Below are positions 19,301 through 27,734 of a stretch of DNA of 64,000 bases, piece by piece. The stretch is taken from NCBI RefSeq assembly GCF_001050275.1, contig NZ_BBYA01000003.1, positions 62,001 through 126,000 on the forward strand, in the 5' to 3' direction. Below the pieces are notes generated by a model, which saw only the letters and a program-made list of their open reading frames with translations, was not told where the DNA came from and did no database searches. The translations under genes and the position numbers were made by a program. Within the stretch, counting starts at the first letter, position 1. Each line of letters begins with the position of its first letter. Source of the DNA: Leptolinea tardivitalis. Its GTDB lineage: Bacteria; Chloroflexota; Anaerolineae; Anaerolineales; Anaerolineaceae.

Positions 19301-19610
19301 CCTTTTACAACGTCTCATGGCGGATGAAGAGTTGTTAAAAACAGTGATTTCCATCTATCTTAACGATACCCCGATACAAATTCTTGAATTGAAAAAAGCG
19401 TTGCAAAGCAGAGATATCGCCGGTGTACAGCTCAGAGTGCATACGATAAAAGGTGCGTCAGCCAATATCAGTGCAGAAGCCATTCGCGCAACAGCCATAA
19501 GGCTCGAAAAACTCAGTAAAAATGGCGACCTGGATGGCGTTTGTGCCGGAATGAGCGAATTGGAACGACAATTTGACCGCCTGAAGGTTGTTCTTCAAAA
19601 CGAAATCTGA
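16365..19610 (+). CDS. PAS-domain hybrid histidine kinase with two receivers and an HPt domain
   Basis: A 1081-residue cytosolic sensor kinase. Three PAS/PAC units (about residues 15-145, 150-265, 270-395) precede HisKA with phospho-acceptor H433 in SHEIRTPMNG. HATPase_c motifs are NALKFTSQG, DTGIGI and GGTGLGLAIS. Two receiver domains follow: D724 in LDMHMPCMDG and D875 in LMDVQMPVMDG. Each ends with a Lys (LVKPL, VSKPI). The C-terminal HPt carries H1026 in VHTIKGASAN. All phosphorelay residues are intact. An in-frame GTG at 16320 lacks an SD; AAGGA lies 9 nt before the ATG at 16365. No transmembrane segment and no adjacent output regulator are seen. Confidence 0.93.
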   Translation: MDCEFQEIVSQKNNIVADNKDKYFRRLISENVLEAIVIVQNEKLVFCNSKTTELTGYSEAELLSSQFIDFIYADDREILFDRYQRRLRGENLENKFQFRINKKDGDIIWVEMNSVKIEWEEESATLNFLSDITIQKVTENYLRRSEALYRSILKASPDDITITDLEGNIRMVSPSAYKLFGYAQGKTLLGRTILDFLSPEDRSRAKDNISYILNQSFQGPVNYTGIRADGSSFDIEVNAEAIRDEEDHPTGIVFIIRDITERRRSEDDLNTERILMKNLMDNVPIQIYFKDRESRFIRVNTQQARLLGVDDPDEVIGKSDFDFFTEEHARQAYEDEQTIIRTGEPVHKEEKETYEGQADRWVLTSKLPLRDKNGEIIGTFGTSTDITERKRAVEELQETNLELEKSISQANTLAVEAEMANIAKSEFLANMSHEIRTPMNGVIGMTGLLLDTNLDEEQQRYAEIIRSSGETLLTLINDILDFSKIEAGKLELEIMNFDLHSLLDDFASALAIRAHEKELEFICCADPDVPALLQGDPGRLRQILTNLVGNALKFTSQGEIAVQVRCLGRTCDDVELLFSIRDTGIGIAADKLDLIFNKFTQADASTTRQFGGTGLGLAISKQLAELMGGTIGVKSEIGKGSEFWFTIRMKLQPEGSMANIPIPANLHGVRILIVDDNATNREMLNIRMTSWGMRPVEAADGFTALELLKAAFEQGDPFQMAVLDMHMPCMDGAMLARKIKADARLAEIPLVLLTSLGERGDARRFKEIGFAGYLVKPLRHSDLFNVLSVTLATSKGDGTTEVINQPIVTSHSAREIHRITVDARKRILLVEDNIINQQVALGILKKYGMKADAAADGAEALKALETIPYDLVLMDVQMPVMDGFEATRRIRDHKTPVLNHDVPVIAMTANALQGDREICLAAGMNDYVSKPIQPEKLAEVLERWLPDHGNSEKTPENVIPSCLDDATVDDGKPVFDKPALLQRLMADEELLKTVISIYLNDTPIQILELKKALQSRDIAGVQLRVHTIKGASANISAEAIRATAIRLEKLSKNGDLDGVCAGMSELERQFDRLKVVLQNEI

Positions 19611-19652
19611 ATGATTCCACCCGGAATCCTTGTGTTGTAAACAAAATTCCTA

Positions 19653-20099
19653 TTAAATTGGTTGCTGATCAATAAAGAGGGCAACTCCATCTTCATCGCA
19701 ACTGCCAATTACACGGGTTGCCAGTTCTTTCACTTCATCAATGGCATTGGCTGTGGCATAACAGGCATCTGCCGCCTTCATCATACCCATATCATTCAGG
19801 TTATCTCCGAATGCGATCACATGATTCACTTTCAGCAGGTTTTTCAAACGGATGAGAGCATTGGCTTTGCTGCCATTTTCATCGAACGCTTCCATACAAT
19901 ACAGGTGGGTATTCAATGGGATGGTATACATCATCCATTGGGAAATGACACCCATAACCACCCGCAGGAACCAGAAAACGAGACTGTAGTTCAATCCTTT
20001 GATTACCCCTGTGCTTCCCGGAATGGCAGGATATAACTGAAGGAACAATCCGGCCAGGATGAATCTGTATATAAGATCACTCACCAGTCCCACTGGCAC
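19653..20099 (-). pseudogene. Chimeric pseudogene: membrane-protein fragment joined to a HAD hydrolase C-terminus
   Basis: A 148-codon frame of two unrelated parts. Residues 1-61 are hydrophobic (DLIYRFILAGLFLQLYPAI, then FWFLRVVMGVISQW) and continue the membrane protein whose N-terminus lies upstream in another frame. From about residue 62 it becomes the C-terminal third of a Cof-type HAD hydrolase: conserved Lys in GSKANAL, the FGDNLNDMGMM Asp pair, then ATRVIGSCDEDGVA. The HAD core with the nucleophile Asp and the cap is absent, so it cannot be an active phosphatase. This looks like a deletion fusion of two neighbouring genes. Confidence 0.65.
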
Positions 20100-20230
20100 A
20101 TTGATGGACGTTCGGCAATTGGTTCGAATGATGAAAATAACCCGACGGTTGCCGGATTGGTATGGATCGGTCCATCCAGTACGCCAGAGACGATACCGGC
20201 GGCCATACTGACAAGAATATATGCCGTCAT
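20081..20230 (-). pseudogene. N-terminal fragment of the frameshifted membrane protein
   Basis: The ATG at 20230 follows GGGAGGG with good spacing and opens a frame starting TAYILVSMAAGIVSGVLDG, a transmembrane helix. It stops at 20081 after PIAERPSMCQWDW. A one-base shift near 20100 would continue as RPSINVPVGLVSDLIYRF into the frame below, so the original gene was probably a small integral membrane protein disrupted by a single-base indel. A sequencing error is possible. Confidence 0.6.
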
Positions 20231-20298
20231 AATGCCCTCCCTGACCGTTTTATTAATAAGCATTACACGGGGGGACAAACAGGGTGAAGCAGAAGGGA

Positions 20299-20811
20299 TT
20301 AAATTGTCTGAATAGACAGACTTTCCGCCTGAGAGAGGTTGGCCGTCATGGGTTTTTCCCTGCTACCGAGATCTGTGATGGCATCACGGGCAATGGCTTT
20401 CCGTTCGGCCAGAGGTCCCTGTGCAAAGACCTTTCCCAGTGCAAATCCAAGCACATGCCCATCATTATCGATGAGAACATCATCCACCACACACAGCTTG
20501 GTTCCACCTTCTGTTTGGATTTCTCGCCCATGCAGATCGCTTACTGGAATAAATAAAGAAGATTCGGGGATTTCTTCAAGGGGGTGAATCACATCTGACC
20601 CGGAAACCAGCCAGGCGTCAATGCCCATCACATTTACGTCACTGCGTGAAACTGCCAGTGCTTTCCGGTTGATGAGTCCCTCTGTACCGGTGAAAACACC
20701 AGCGACATGACGCATGTCCAGGTCTAGATATAGACCTTTGATCTCTCCCAGGTCTTTTCCATCAATGATGCTGATTAAGGATTTCCCGTTATGTTCTCTG
20801 GAAGCAATCAC
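20299..20811 (-). CDS. PRC-barrel domain protein
   Basis: A 170-residue protein with two PRC-barrel-like halves: residues 5-80 (GKSLISIIDGKDLGEIKGLYLD) and 85-150 (IPVSDLHGREIQTEGGTKLCVVDDVLIDNDGHV). PRC-barrels are beta-barrel modules found in photosynthetic reaction-centre H subunits, RimM and small stand-alone bacterial proteins. Here the function is unknown. Its promoter region (20812-20927) is shared with the divergent membrane-protein gene. Confidence 0.85.
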   Translation of the reverse strand: MIASREHNGKSLISIIDGKDLGEIKGLYLDLDMRHVAGVFTGTEGLINRKALAVSRSDVNVMGIDAWLVSGSDVIHPLEEIPESSLFIPVSDLHGREIQTEGGTKLCVVDDVLIDNDGHVLGFALGKVFAQGPLAERKAIARDAITDLGSREKPMTANLSQAESLSIQTI

Positions 20812-20927
20812 CTTAACCTCCTAAAAGCTTCAAAAAAGAAATAGTCTATTAATCCTACCACCAACATGATCAAGGTGAAAATAACCGGACTTGCAAAACA
20901 ATTTGGAGTGGGCATACAATACACATC

Positions 20928-22130
20928 ATGACAACTCAAGCCGGGAAAACCGGACTTTTAACCGGATTAATAATTTCTGCAACAATTTATCTTTTCTTTG
21001 CTGGTGATCCCATTGATTTTATGGCTGGTCGCGGGTATTTCCCCATCTGCCTGGTTTTGACGATCATGTTGTTGGCAGCCGGAGGATATCTGGCGGCACA
21101 ATGGGCAGGAGCGGTGACACCGCAACGCGGTCTGGCTCTGGGTGCTCTGTCAGGCGGATTGGCAGGGTCAGTAGTGTATAGCCTATGGGGTGCAGCGGCG
21201 GCTGGTTCGGCTTGCTGGTTTACCACCACAACCATTTCGTACACCCAGACTGACCTGATCAGCCTGGTTATACAGCAGACAGCGGGCATGTTTACGGTGC
21301 TCTTTTTGGGTGGAACACTGGCCGGATTAACTGGAGGATGGCTAAAAACATTTCACATAAAAAACCGGGTGGAAGTTTTTAACATGGCCGAACCACAAAT
21401 GGCCATGAATGCTTCCATTACAGCCTTACCGGCATCGGTAGTGGCTGTCACTGTGGCGGCGGCTGTATTTCCGCGGTTGGCCGCCAATGGAATTGACCGG
21501 GCAACTTTAGATCTGCCGTTGGAAGTCTGCCTTCTGTTAATGCTGGTTTCTCATCTGGCGGTCACAATCATCGTACCGCATGAATGCCGGATGTCTGAAC
21601 ACCTGTGCGGCATGGATGAGGTCAAGATGGCGGCGTTTGTGGGTATTGGCGCTGCGCCTGTAATGACCCTACTCTTGCTTGTGGCAGATAAATCTGGTTT
21701 TGAAAATCCGGTTGTATTGATGGCTCTTCTGACAGGACATGTGATGAGCCTTATCTCGCTGGGCACGTTAATTCGGCAAGTTTTGCCTAAACGGGCATCG
21801 TTCCCTCCCCACGAAGCCGGCCGAATGAAGACACAGGCCGTTCTATTTGGTTCAATTGCTGAATCCATTGCCAGTCGGCTGGTGGTGCTATGTATTGGTT
21901 GCGGCCTGATGATGGTCTTGCCGCTTTATGTTGGAGTGCTTTCCATTCTTGTCAATTTGCGGAATTTGCCAGCTAAAACCATTTCCTGGAATCTGTTCGT
22001 CAATCAAATGGCAACCAGTGTGGTTACCTCGGCTGTGTCAATAGGGGCACTGATTCTACTCTACCTGTTTTACCTGAATTTGGGACGGTGGTTCAACAGG
22101 CGGCAGCTAAGCCAGGAAAATGACCGGTGA
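20928..22130 (+). CDS. Polytopic membrane protein of unknown function
   Basis: A 400-residue hydrophobic protein with about ten predicted transmembrane segments, such as LLTGLIISATIYLFFAG, LVLTIMLLAAGGYLAAQ and VVAVTVAAAVFPRLAAN. A glycine/alanine-rich segment around 80-110 contains WFTTTTISYTQTDL. I do not recognise a family and see no catalytic motif. It is convergent with the YfhO-like gene (9-bp gap) and divergent from the PRC-barrel gene. Confidence 0.75.
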   Translation: MTTQAGKTGLLTGLIISATIYLFFAGDPIDFMAGRGYFPICLVLTIMLLAAGGYLAAQWAGAVTPQRGLALGALSGGLAGSVVYSLWGAAAAGSACWFTTTTISYTQTDLISLVIQQTAGMFTVLFLGGTLAGLTGGWLKTFHIKNRVEVFNMAEPQMAMNASITALPASVVAVTVAAAVFPRLAANGIDRATLDLPLEVCLLLMLVSHLAVTIIVPHECRMSEHLCGMDEVKMAAFVGIGAAPVMTLLLLVADKSGFENPVVLMALLTGHVMSLISLGTLIRQVLPKRASFPPHEAGRMKTQAVLFGSIAESIASRLVVLCIGCGLMMVLPLYVGVLSILVNLRNLPAKTISWNLFVNQMATSVVTSAVSIGALILLYLFYLNLGRWFNRRQLSQENDR

Positions 22131-22139
22131 TAATTCTGT

Positions 22140-24317
22140 TCAGGCAAATTTTGGCGCTCGAAGACCCAGCCAGACAGCCAGGAGAATTCCTAAAATTGTT
22201 GCTCCCAGGCCAACCCAGACATCCCAGGGTTCATACCTGAACGTGTAGGTATGATTTCCAGCAGGGGCATTGACCTGAAGGAAATTGACGGGTAATAAAT
22301 GAGCAGGAATACCATCAATAGAGACATTCCAACCCGTCCATTGGTTTTCTTGAACAGTCAATATACCTGCCTGATCATTCGCGCATGACACAGTGATCAG
22401 TCCTCCTGTTGCCCGGGCTTTGCATGGATTGCTTTGATTCCCAACAGAAATGAACGCATATTGATTATTTCTGTGTCTGACCAGTTCAATATCTTTGTAA
22501 GTGGCATACACATCACCGCGGTCAGGATTTTCTATTGAAAATACGGCAATTGTGTTGGCTTTGGGGTTCTCGCTCCCTTTCCATCCCCAGGCTCGCCAGA
22601 CATTGGTGATTTTTACACCTCTTTCCAAGAGCGAATACATCCAACTGTAATCCGCTAGATCTGGTCCAATCCATTGCGTCGAAGAAGGGGTCAATTCATT
22701 CAAGACCTGCTCGTTCAACTGGATCTCCGTGGTTGTAATCCATTTTTGATGGAACATAAACAACTGATAGACACTAAAAATGGCGGGAAAAATTACCACC
22801 AGAAGCGAAATTGACAGACTGGCGCCTGATCCATTGGTTAAATTCAACCGGATCTCTGGCCACCAGGAAGCATGGATCAGACAATCCAGACTTAATGCTG
22901 CCAGTGCGGTTATGAAGGGAACAGACAGGCCGGATATGATGGACCCCCAACGGACAGAACTGATCAGGGGCATATATTGAAAAATCCAGCTCGCAAATTC
23001 ATGACTGCAAATGGTAAAGATCAGCAGCAGGCTGATCCAGAGAAATGTAATGATCCGACGTCTGCCTTGCGCAAAGAAAGCCAGGGAGAAAATAGCGAGA
23101 ATGACAGGAACCCAGCCAATATAGATATAATTCGCATACACATTCAAGTCATGACCAAGCAGGGTGATTTTAAAGAAATCAACATCATGTACGACCAGGT
23201 TCAATGGCAGATATTCAAGTGGTTGGTAATTTGTAAAAAGTTTATCGGCATCCTTTGTCATGTTTGGGAAAAAGTGAAGAAAAGGCACTAAAAATACACC
23301 AGCCAATAACACCCCCAGCAGAAGTACCATTAAAAAATCTTTCCAAAGAGGCTTTATTTGAAGTTTTTCATCAAAAAGAAAGATCAGAAAAACCGGCAGA
23401 ATGGCCGCGGCAAAACCAATTTGAATGTAGCCCTGTCCGGATAAGATAAACAGGCTCAGCATAATACCGGACATGATCAATGAGGACCGCCGGCGGGAAA
23501 TGGCCAGATCCAACAGGGGTGCCAACAGCAGAATGGCAGACGCTGTGGAAAGGATCAGGATGATATTACCACTTTCCATCTTCATGGACAGATGGCCCCC
23601 GACGACGGCAATACACCCGGCCCACAGACGGGCAAACCTGCCCACCCCCATTACCCGGGCCAGCCACCATTGGGCGATTCCGGCCATCAACAGGCTAAAA
23701 ACCAGCATCAGTTTTGAGCCGTTAGTAACACCGGCCAACAATGTGGTGATGACCACCAGTGGATGCAGCACGGCGCCTCGGGTTTCAACAAATGCGGGGG
23801 CGCCGCCGTTGATATAACCGTTCCAAAAAGCACAGGTGCCGCACTCATGAAAGGTATTCCAGATAAAATGCGATTGAACCAGGTTGCCATATTCTGTGCC
23901 GATAAGAATGGAACCTGGTGAGAAATTCAGGCAATTGACGCAAAATACCACAGTAAAGACGGCGATCAGGCTGACTTCACCCAGAGTGGGCATCAGGCTG
24001 GCTTTATCCAGAATAATGGCGGGATTACGCGGAAAGGTAAAAGATAGTTGAGTGAGGGCTGCGATCCGGGTGAACAAGTGTCTGATCAACAGTACCAGGT
24101 TGGCAAACCTGATGGTCATATACCGGCCTAATCGAACCAGGCCGGTCAGCACCGGAGAGGGGAAATTTTTACCCAGAAAGACTACATCATCCGTCTGATC
24201 ATTGACTATTTGTTTTTGGTACCAGCGGCGTGATACTTGCAAAACCAGCAACGGAGTTAAAACCATAACGGTAATAACGGCTGTGATGATGTACCGATAC
24301 GGGATATCTGAATTCAC
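22140..24317 (-). CDS. YfhO-like polytopic membrane protein
   Basis: A 725-residue integral membrane protein. It has an N-terminal signal-anchor (YIITAVITVMVLTPLLVLQV), about a dozen transmembrane helices in the first 500 residues and a C-terminal soluble domain (about 515-690) ending in a last helix (WVGLGATILGILLAVWLGL). The extracytoplasmic segment ENQWTGWNVSIDGIPA and the GNHTYTFRYEP region are typical of YfhO/GT-C-like bacterial membrane glycosyltransferase-related proteins. A longer frame begins at 24413, but GTG at 24317 has GAAAGGGG 7 nt upstream. A role in glycosylating surface polymers is an inference from the family. Confidence 0.75.
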   Translation of the reverse strand: MNSDIPYRYIITAVITVMVLTPLLVLQVSRRWYQKQIVNDQTDDVVFLGKNFPSPVLTGLVRLGRYMTIRFANLVLLIRHLFTRIAALTQLSFTFPRNPAIILDKASLMPTLGEVSLIAVFTVVFCVNCLNFSPGSILIGTEYGNLVQSHFIWNTFHECGTCAFWNGYINGGAPAFVETRGAVLHPLVVITTLLAGVTNGSKLMLVFSLLMAGIAQWWLARVMGVGRFARLWAGCIAVVGGHLSMKMESGNIILILSTASAILLLAPLLDLAISRRRSSLIMSGIMLSLFILSGQGYIQIGFAAAILPVFLIFLFDEKLQIKPLWKDFLMVLLLGVLLAGVFLVPFLHFFPNMTKDADKLFTNYQPLEYLPLNLVVHDVDFFKITLLGHDLNVYANYIYIGWVPVILAIFSLAFFAQGRRRIITFLWISLLLIFTICSHEFASWIFQYMPLISSVRWGSIISGLSVPFITALAALSLDCLIHASWWPEIRLNLTNGSGASLSISLLVVIFPAIFSVYQLFMFHQKWITTTEIQLNEQVLNELTPSSTQWIGPDLADYSWMYSLLERGVKITNVWRAWGWKGSENPKANTIAVFSIENPDRGDVYATYKDIELVRHRNNQYAFISVGNQSNPCKARATGGLITVSCANDQAGILTVQENQWTGWNVSIDGIPAHLLPVNFLQVNAPAGNHTYTFRYEPWDVWVGLGATILGILLAVWLGLRAPKFA

Positions 24318-24554
24318 AATATTTCCCCTTTCTGTGTATCTTCGATAATTCCAGTTCAGATATGTTGTTTTTGTATAACAGGTTTGATGTGATTTTAAAA
24401 ACAGTGGAATCAAAAGCCTTTAGGAATTATGACCATACCCCCGGATCGCAGGACGATCTCGATGTACTAATTATAAATCTTGTTTGACCTGAGCGTGATT
24501 TGGCAACAGATCATATGAATCCTATTCCCCCATATCTATTATTGGATTAAATGA

Positions 24555-24589
24555 CCGGAGGTGCTGTCTTGTTTCGACAACACCTCCGG
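24555..24589. terminator. Long hairpin 3' of the 77-residue gene
   Basis: Stem CCGGAGGTG / CACCTCCGG, extended by an inner TGTC/GACA pairing, at the 3' side of the small LacI-controlled gene on the minus strand. No T-tract follows, so termination is uncertain. Confidence 0.5.
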
Positions 24590-24621
24590 TGTGACGCAGT
24601 GATCACGTTCTACCGAAACGT

Positions 24622-24855
24622 TTAACAAGGCTGCGGATCCTTGCAGGATTTTTCTTTGCGGGACGCAAGGGTAGATTTGGCTGCTTCTTTGCGATGAAGA
24701 AACCGGGCAAAGACAGATTTGCCTTCTTCGCGGGGAGTCTCATCTGCGGCTTGATAAATTCCATACAGCTCATTCTGATGAAACTCACGCCGTTCATTTT
24801 CGAAGGAAATCCGTCGTTCCCACTCTACGATACTGTTAATCATTTGGATAGTCAT
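24622..24855 (-). CDS. Small charged protein under LacI-type operator control
   Basis: A 77-residue, highly charged, soluble protein (IVEWERRISFENERREFHQNEL, then a basic RKEAAKS/SRKEKS tail). No family recognised. The start is supported by GGAGT 5 nt upstream of the ATG. A perfect copy of the 14-bp LacI-type operator lies 16-29 bp upstream, so it is very probably repressed by the neighbouring regulator. A second frame of 64 codons overlaps the 3' part but is a shadow. Confidence 0.65.
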   Translation of the reverse strand: MTIQMINSIVEWERRISFENERREFHQNELYGIYQAADETPREEGKSVFARFLHRKEAAKSTLASRKEKSCKDPQPC

Positions 24856-24870
24856 TTTTACTCCTTATAC

Positions 24871-24884
24871 TGCAACCGGTTGCA
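24871..24884. promoter_or_regulatory. Operator TGCAACCGGTTGCA (copy 1)
   Basis: A perfect 14-bp palindrome with the central CG typical of LacI/GalR operators. It lies between the regulator's stop and the start of the 77-residue gene, overlapping the presumed promoter of the latter. An identical copy lies upstream of the regulator gene. Confidence 0.85.
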
Positions 24885-24912
24885 CGCCGGCATAAAAAAA
24901 TTGGCTTCCGAT

Positions 24913-25929
24913 TCAGGCTGTCTTGCGTATAACCAGTTCAACCGGAAGATTGACGTTGGTGACCACACCGGTCTGAATGTATTGAATCAGATTCTCGGCC
25001 AGCAGTTTGCCAGCCAGAGGGATGTTTTGCCGGATGGTCGTGATGGGCAGGTTGTTGTATCTGGCCAGAAGAAGGTCGTCGTAGCCTACCACAGCGATAT
25101 CTTCGGGCACCCGTTTTCCGCAGCTCTGGATGTACTGTATTGCTCCCAGCGCCATCACATCACTGTTAACAAACACAGCATCCAGGTCGGGTTTTTGCTC
25201 AAGCAGTCGTTTCATGGCGGTGATGCCGGAAGTGTGCGAGTAATCGCCGTATACCACCAGATCGGGATCAAGATAACGGCCGGCGTTTTGCAAGGCCAGT
25301 TCATACCCGTGATGGCGGTATTTCACTTCAATTTCATCCATCGGGCCGCCTAAAAAACCAATGTGTTGACGGCCGGTGCGTATCAGGTATTCAGTGGCGA
25401 TCCTTCCACCGGTCACATCGTCTCCGCAGACTGTGCAGAAGCTGGAGTTGGGCTGTGGAAATCCCCATAAAATGAAGGGAATACCCATATTCACCAGCTC
25501 GTTGATCATTTTCTGTTTACGGGTCGAGATAGTCAGAACAAATCCATCTACCCGACCGCTGTTAAGGTACTGATGCGCCCATGTGGTGTCGTGCGGTTCG
25601 ACCGGAACAACCAGCAGATCGTAGCCGAGTGGACGCAGTCCGTCTGACACGCCGCCCAGGAGTTCAAGCCCGAACATGTTCTCTGCCGAAAAGTTCTTGC
25701 CTGAGCAGGCATAGCTGACGAAACCGAGGGTGTGGCTTTGCCTCATGCTGAGGTTGCGCGCCGGTGCATTGATGCGGAAATTGTATTCGCGGGCGAGTGA
25801 TTGAATGCGCTCCCGTGTCTCTTGATTGATGAGCGGGCTGTCGTTCAACGCCCTGGAAACCGTCGATTTGGAGACGTTTGCCAGTCGGGCGATATCTTCA
25901 ATGGTTTGAACCGTTTTTGCCATCATCAT
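24913..25929 (-). CDS. LacI/GalR family transcriptional regulator
   Basis: A 338-residue LacI-type repressor. The N-terminal HTH and hinge are TIEDIARLANVSKSTVSRALND and INAPARNLSMRQSHTLGFV. The periplasmic-binding-protein-like effector domain (about residues 55-335) includes VDGFVLTIS, FLGGPMDEIEVKYRHHGYE, DAVFVNSDVMALGAIQ and VVGYDDLLLARYNNLPITTIRQ. Three consecutive ATGs (25929, 25926, 25923) follow GAAAGA. A longer frame from 26001 would start inside the operator and is unlikely. An operator copy upstream of its own start suggests autoregulation. The effector (probably a sugar) is unknown; no sugar transport or hydrolase gene is beside it. Confidence 0.93.
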   Translation of the reverse strand: MMMAKTVQTIEDIARLANVSKSTVSRALNDSPLINQETRERIQSLAREYNFRINAPARNLSMRQSHTLGFVSYACSGKNFSAENMFGLELLGGVSDGLRPLGYDLLVVPVEPHDTTWAHQYLNSGRVDGFVLTISTRKQKMINELVNMGIPFILWGFPQPNSSFCTVCGDDVTGGRIATEYLIRTGRQHIGFLGGPMDEIEVKYRHHGYELALQNAGRYLDPDLVVYGDYSHTSGITAMKRLLEQKPDLDAVFVNSDVMALGAIQYIQSCGKRVPEDIAVVGYDDLLLARYNNLPITTIRQNIPLAGKLLAENLIQYIQTGVVTNVNLPVELVIRKTA

Positions 25930-25943
25930 TCTTTCTTGATCAT

Positions 25944-25957
25944 TGCAACCGGTTGCA
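25944..25957. promoter_or_regulatory. Operator TGCAACCGGTTGCA (copy 2)
   Basis: Identical 14-bp palindrome upstream of the regulator's start codons (25923-25929). It implies negative autoregulation and a two-gene regulon with the 77-residue gene. Confidence 0.85.
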
Positions 25958-26044
25958 TTATAGGATATCGACAATGGTTTGTCAAGCGGCAATTTGGTCA
26001 TTTTCTGTTTTCGAAAGAAGCAAACAGGCTATGTGTATGGCTGT

Positions 26045-27601
26045 TTATTGGTCACAGGTGGATGGAATGGGTTCTATCTCATTCGTCACCTGGGCATACA
26101 CCGTATCTGGAAGCAGGTCGATATTTTGATGGAAGAGATCCCGCAGAATCAACCGGAAGGTATTGACGGGTGTTATCGTGCTGTACAGTTTATCTTTCAT
26201 TTCCTGGGGGAAGTAATACGCATTCAGGATTTTATTCCTGTCTACCCCGGAGGAGAGTTTGTGGGCGCCGTGATCCCCCTGGATGATGATGATGGGCGGC
26301 ACTTCGGATTTCTTGATCAGGGTATCTACCAGCTCCAACACCCGGGAATTCAGGTAAATGACGGTATCCACATACAGGGATGCTTTGTCATCAGCATTGG
26401 GAGTGAAGCGGAAGTTTCCATTGCGGTCAAACACAATGGGGCCGTGGGGGGCATTGATATGGGCGTAGACGAAAAACGGTCCATCCTTTTCTGGGAATTT
26501 CTCCAGTGACGAGAAGACATACTTTGTCTGGTTATACCAGAACCGGGCTTCCCAGTTCTGGTCATTTTCATTATCTGATAGCATCAGCCAGCCGGCCAAT
26601 CGGCCGTATTTTGCCGGGTCCAGTTTATACAACTCGTAAGCCGGCCGCAGCAGAGTGGTTTCAAGGTACATCTGGGTGAAGCGTGACTGGGCCAGGGTAT
26701 CCTGCATGCCGGCATCTTCCAGATAGTTCAGATAGATATCGGATTGTTGAATATCATTGAAGCTGGAATACCCCTTGGTGGTCACAAATTTATAGCCGAA
26801 TTTCTGCAGGTCATAACGGATGCGGTTATTCTTCAATTCGTTGAATAATTCAGGCTCATTTTCAAGATCGGCATTTTTGTCATGATAGGCATAATTGAGC
26901 GACGAAGACATTGAAATAAGCGTGCCGTTATAGTTTGAATTGGCGCAATCGGCCACATAGAAACCGCGGTCACGCAGGGCATTAATGAATTCCGAATTGT
27001 CAAATCCGGTGATTTTTTTCAGCACATCCTGGCGTGAATAGGCATCCAGGATGATGTAATAAATATCCGGCCGGGTGGACTGACCTTTTGTGACACTCCC
27101 TTCAGATGCTGACGATTGTGCTGCATTCATTGGAGCAGATTTTTGATTCTTGGCCGCCTCTGACTGGCTGATCTGAAACAAATTGAATGCCATCAAAATG
27201 ACGATGATCAGGTTTAATGCCTGAACTGTGGCGGCCGGAACCATCTTGACCCGGTGCAGGGCATAAAACGCGGCCACTCCCAGCAGGATGTACAGGGCCA
27301 GCAGCTTCATGAATCCGAATGCTGCAAGGAGCTGCGGGGATTGTGCGATCAGGTTAAACACATGCCCGAAAGAGAAGAAAAGGATATATACAATGGATGA
27401 CCCCAGGCTGGCCCGCACAGGCTGACGGTAGATCAGCAGGAAAATCAGCCAGACGATGATAATAAACGCGGCTGTGAGGAGGAAGGCAAGCCCGGTATCA
27501 CGGGGGTAGATCTGGTTTTTATTGCTGTTCCAGAGGTAAATAAGAGGAAAAAAACCCAGTAGAAAGCTGAAAACGGGTAATGCAGTTATCTTTTTATTCA
27601 T
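26045..27601 (-). CDS. Membrane-anchored sulfatase-like (alkaline phosphatase superfamily) protein
   Basis: A 518-residue protein. Five transmembrane helices occupy residues 8-160. A sulfatase-type domain follows from about 180 (RPDIYYIILDAYSRQDVL). Later superfamily motifs are YAHINAPHGPIVFDRNG and IIIQGDHGAHKLSSGVDRNKILNAYYFP. The arrangement resembles LTA-synthase- or EptA-like phosphotransferases, which modify envelope polymers outside the membrane. The exact nucleophile (Ser or Thr near NYNGTLISMSSSL) cannot be fixed by eye. The upstream 133-bp gap holds no gene. Confidence 0.82.
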   Translation of the reverse strand: MNKKITALPVFSFLLGFFPLIYLWNSNKNQIYPRDTGLAFLLTAAFIIIVWLIFLLIYRQPVRASLGSSIVYILFFSFGHVFNLIAQSPQLLAAFGFMKLLALYILLGVAAFYALHRVKMVPAATVQALNLIIVILMAFNLFQISQSEAAKNQKSAPMNAAQSSASEGSVTKGQSTRPDIYYIILDAYSRQDVLKKITGFDNSEFINALRDRGFYVADCANSNYNGTLISMSSSLNYAYHDKNADLENEPELFNELKNNRIRYDLQKFGYKFVTTKGYSSFNDIQQSDIYLNYLEDAGMQDTLAQSRFTQMYLETTLLRPAYELYKLDPAKYGRLAGWLMLSDNENDQNWEARFWYNQTKYVFSSLEKFPEKDGPFFVYAHINAPHGPIVFDRNGNFRFTPNADDKASLYVDTVIYLNSRVLELVDTLIKKSEVPPIIIIQGDHGAHKLSSGVDRNKILNAYYFPQEMKDKLYSTITPVNTFRLILRDLFHQNIDLLPDTVYAQVTNEIEPIPSTCDQ

Positions 27602-27734
27602 TATGGAAGATGGATGAAGGCAGGAGGAATAAAACCATTCCTGCCTGTTCCCTTTCTCAAATTGGAGGCAGTCAAAAATTATAAGGCTTTAATTCAGGGT
27701 CTAAAAGGCAGGTATGTACGCGGGCGGTCGGCGG

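Noticed and set aside
24603-24797. 64-codon overlapping frame on the minus strand
   Set aside because: It overlaps the 77-residue gene in another frame and has no ribosome-binding site.
25929-26001. Start of the LacI regulator at 26001
   Set aside because: The extra 24 codons would span the operator and lack a ribosome-binding site; the ATGs from 25929 fit better.
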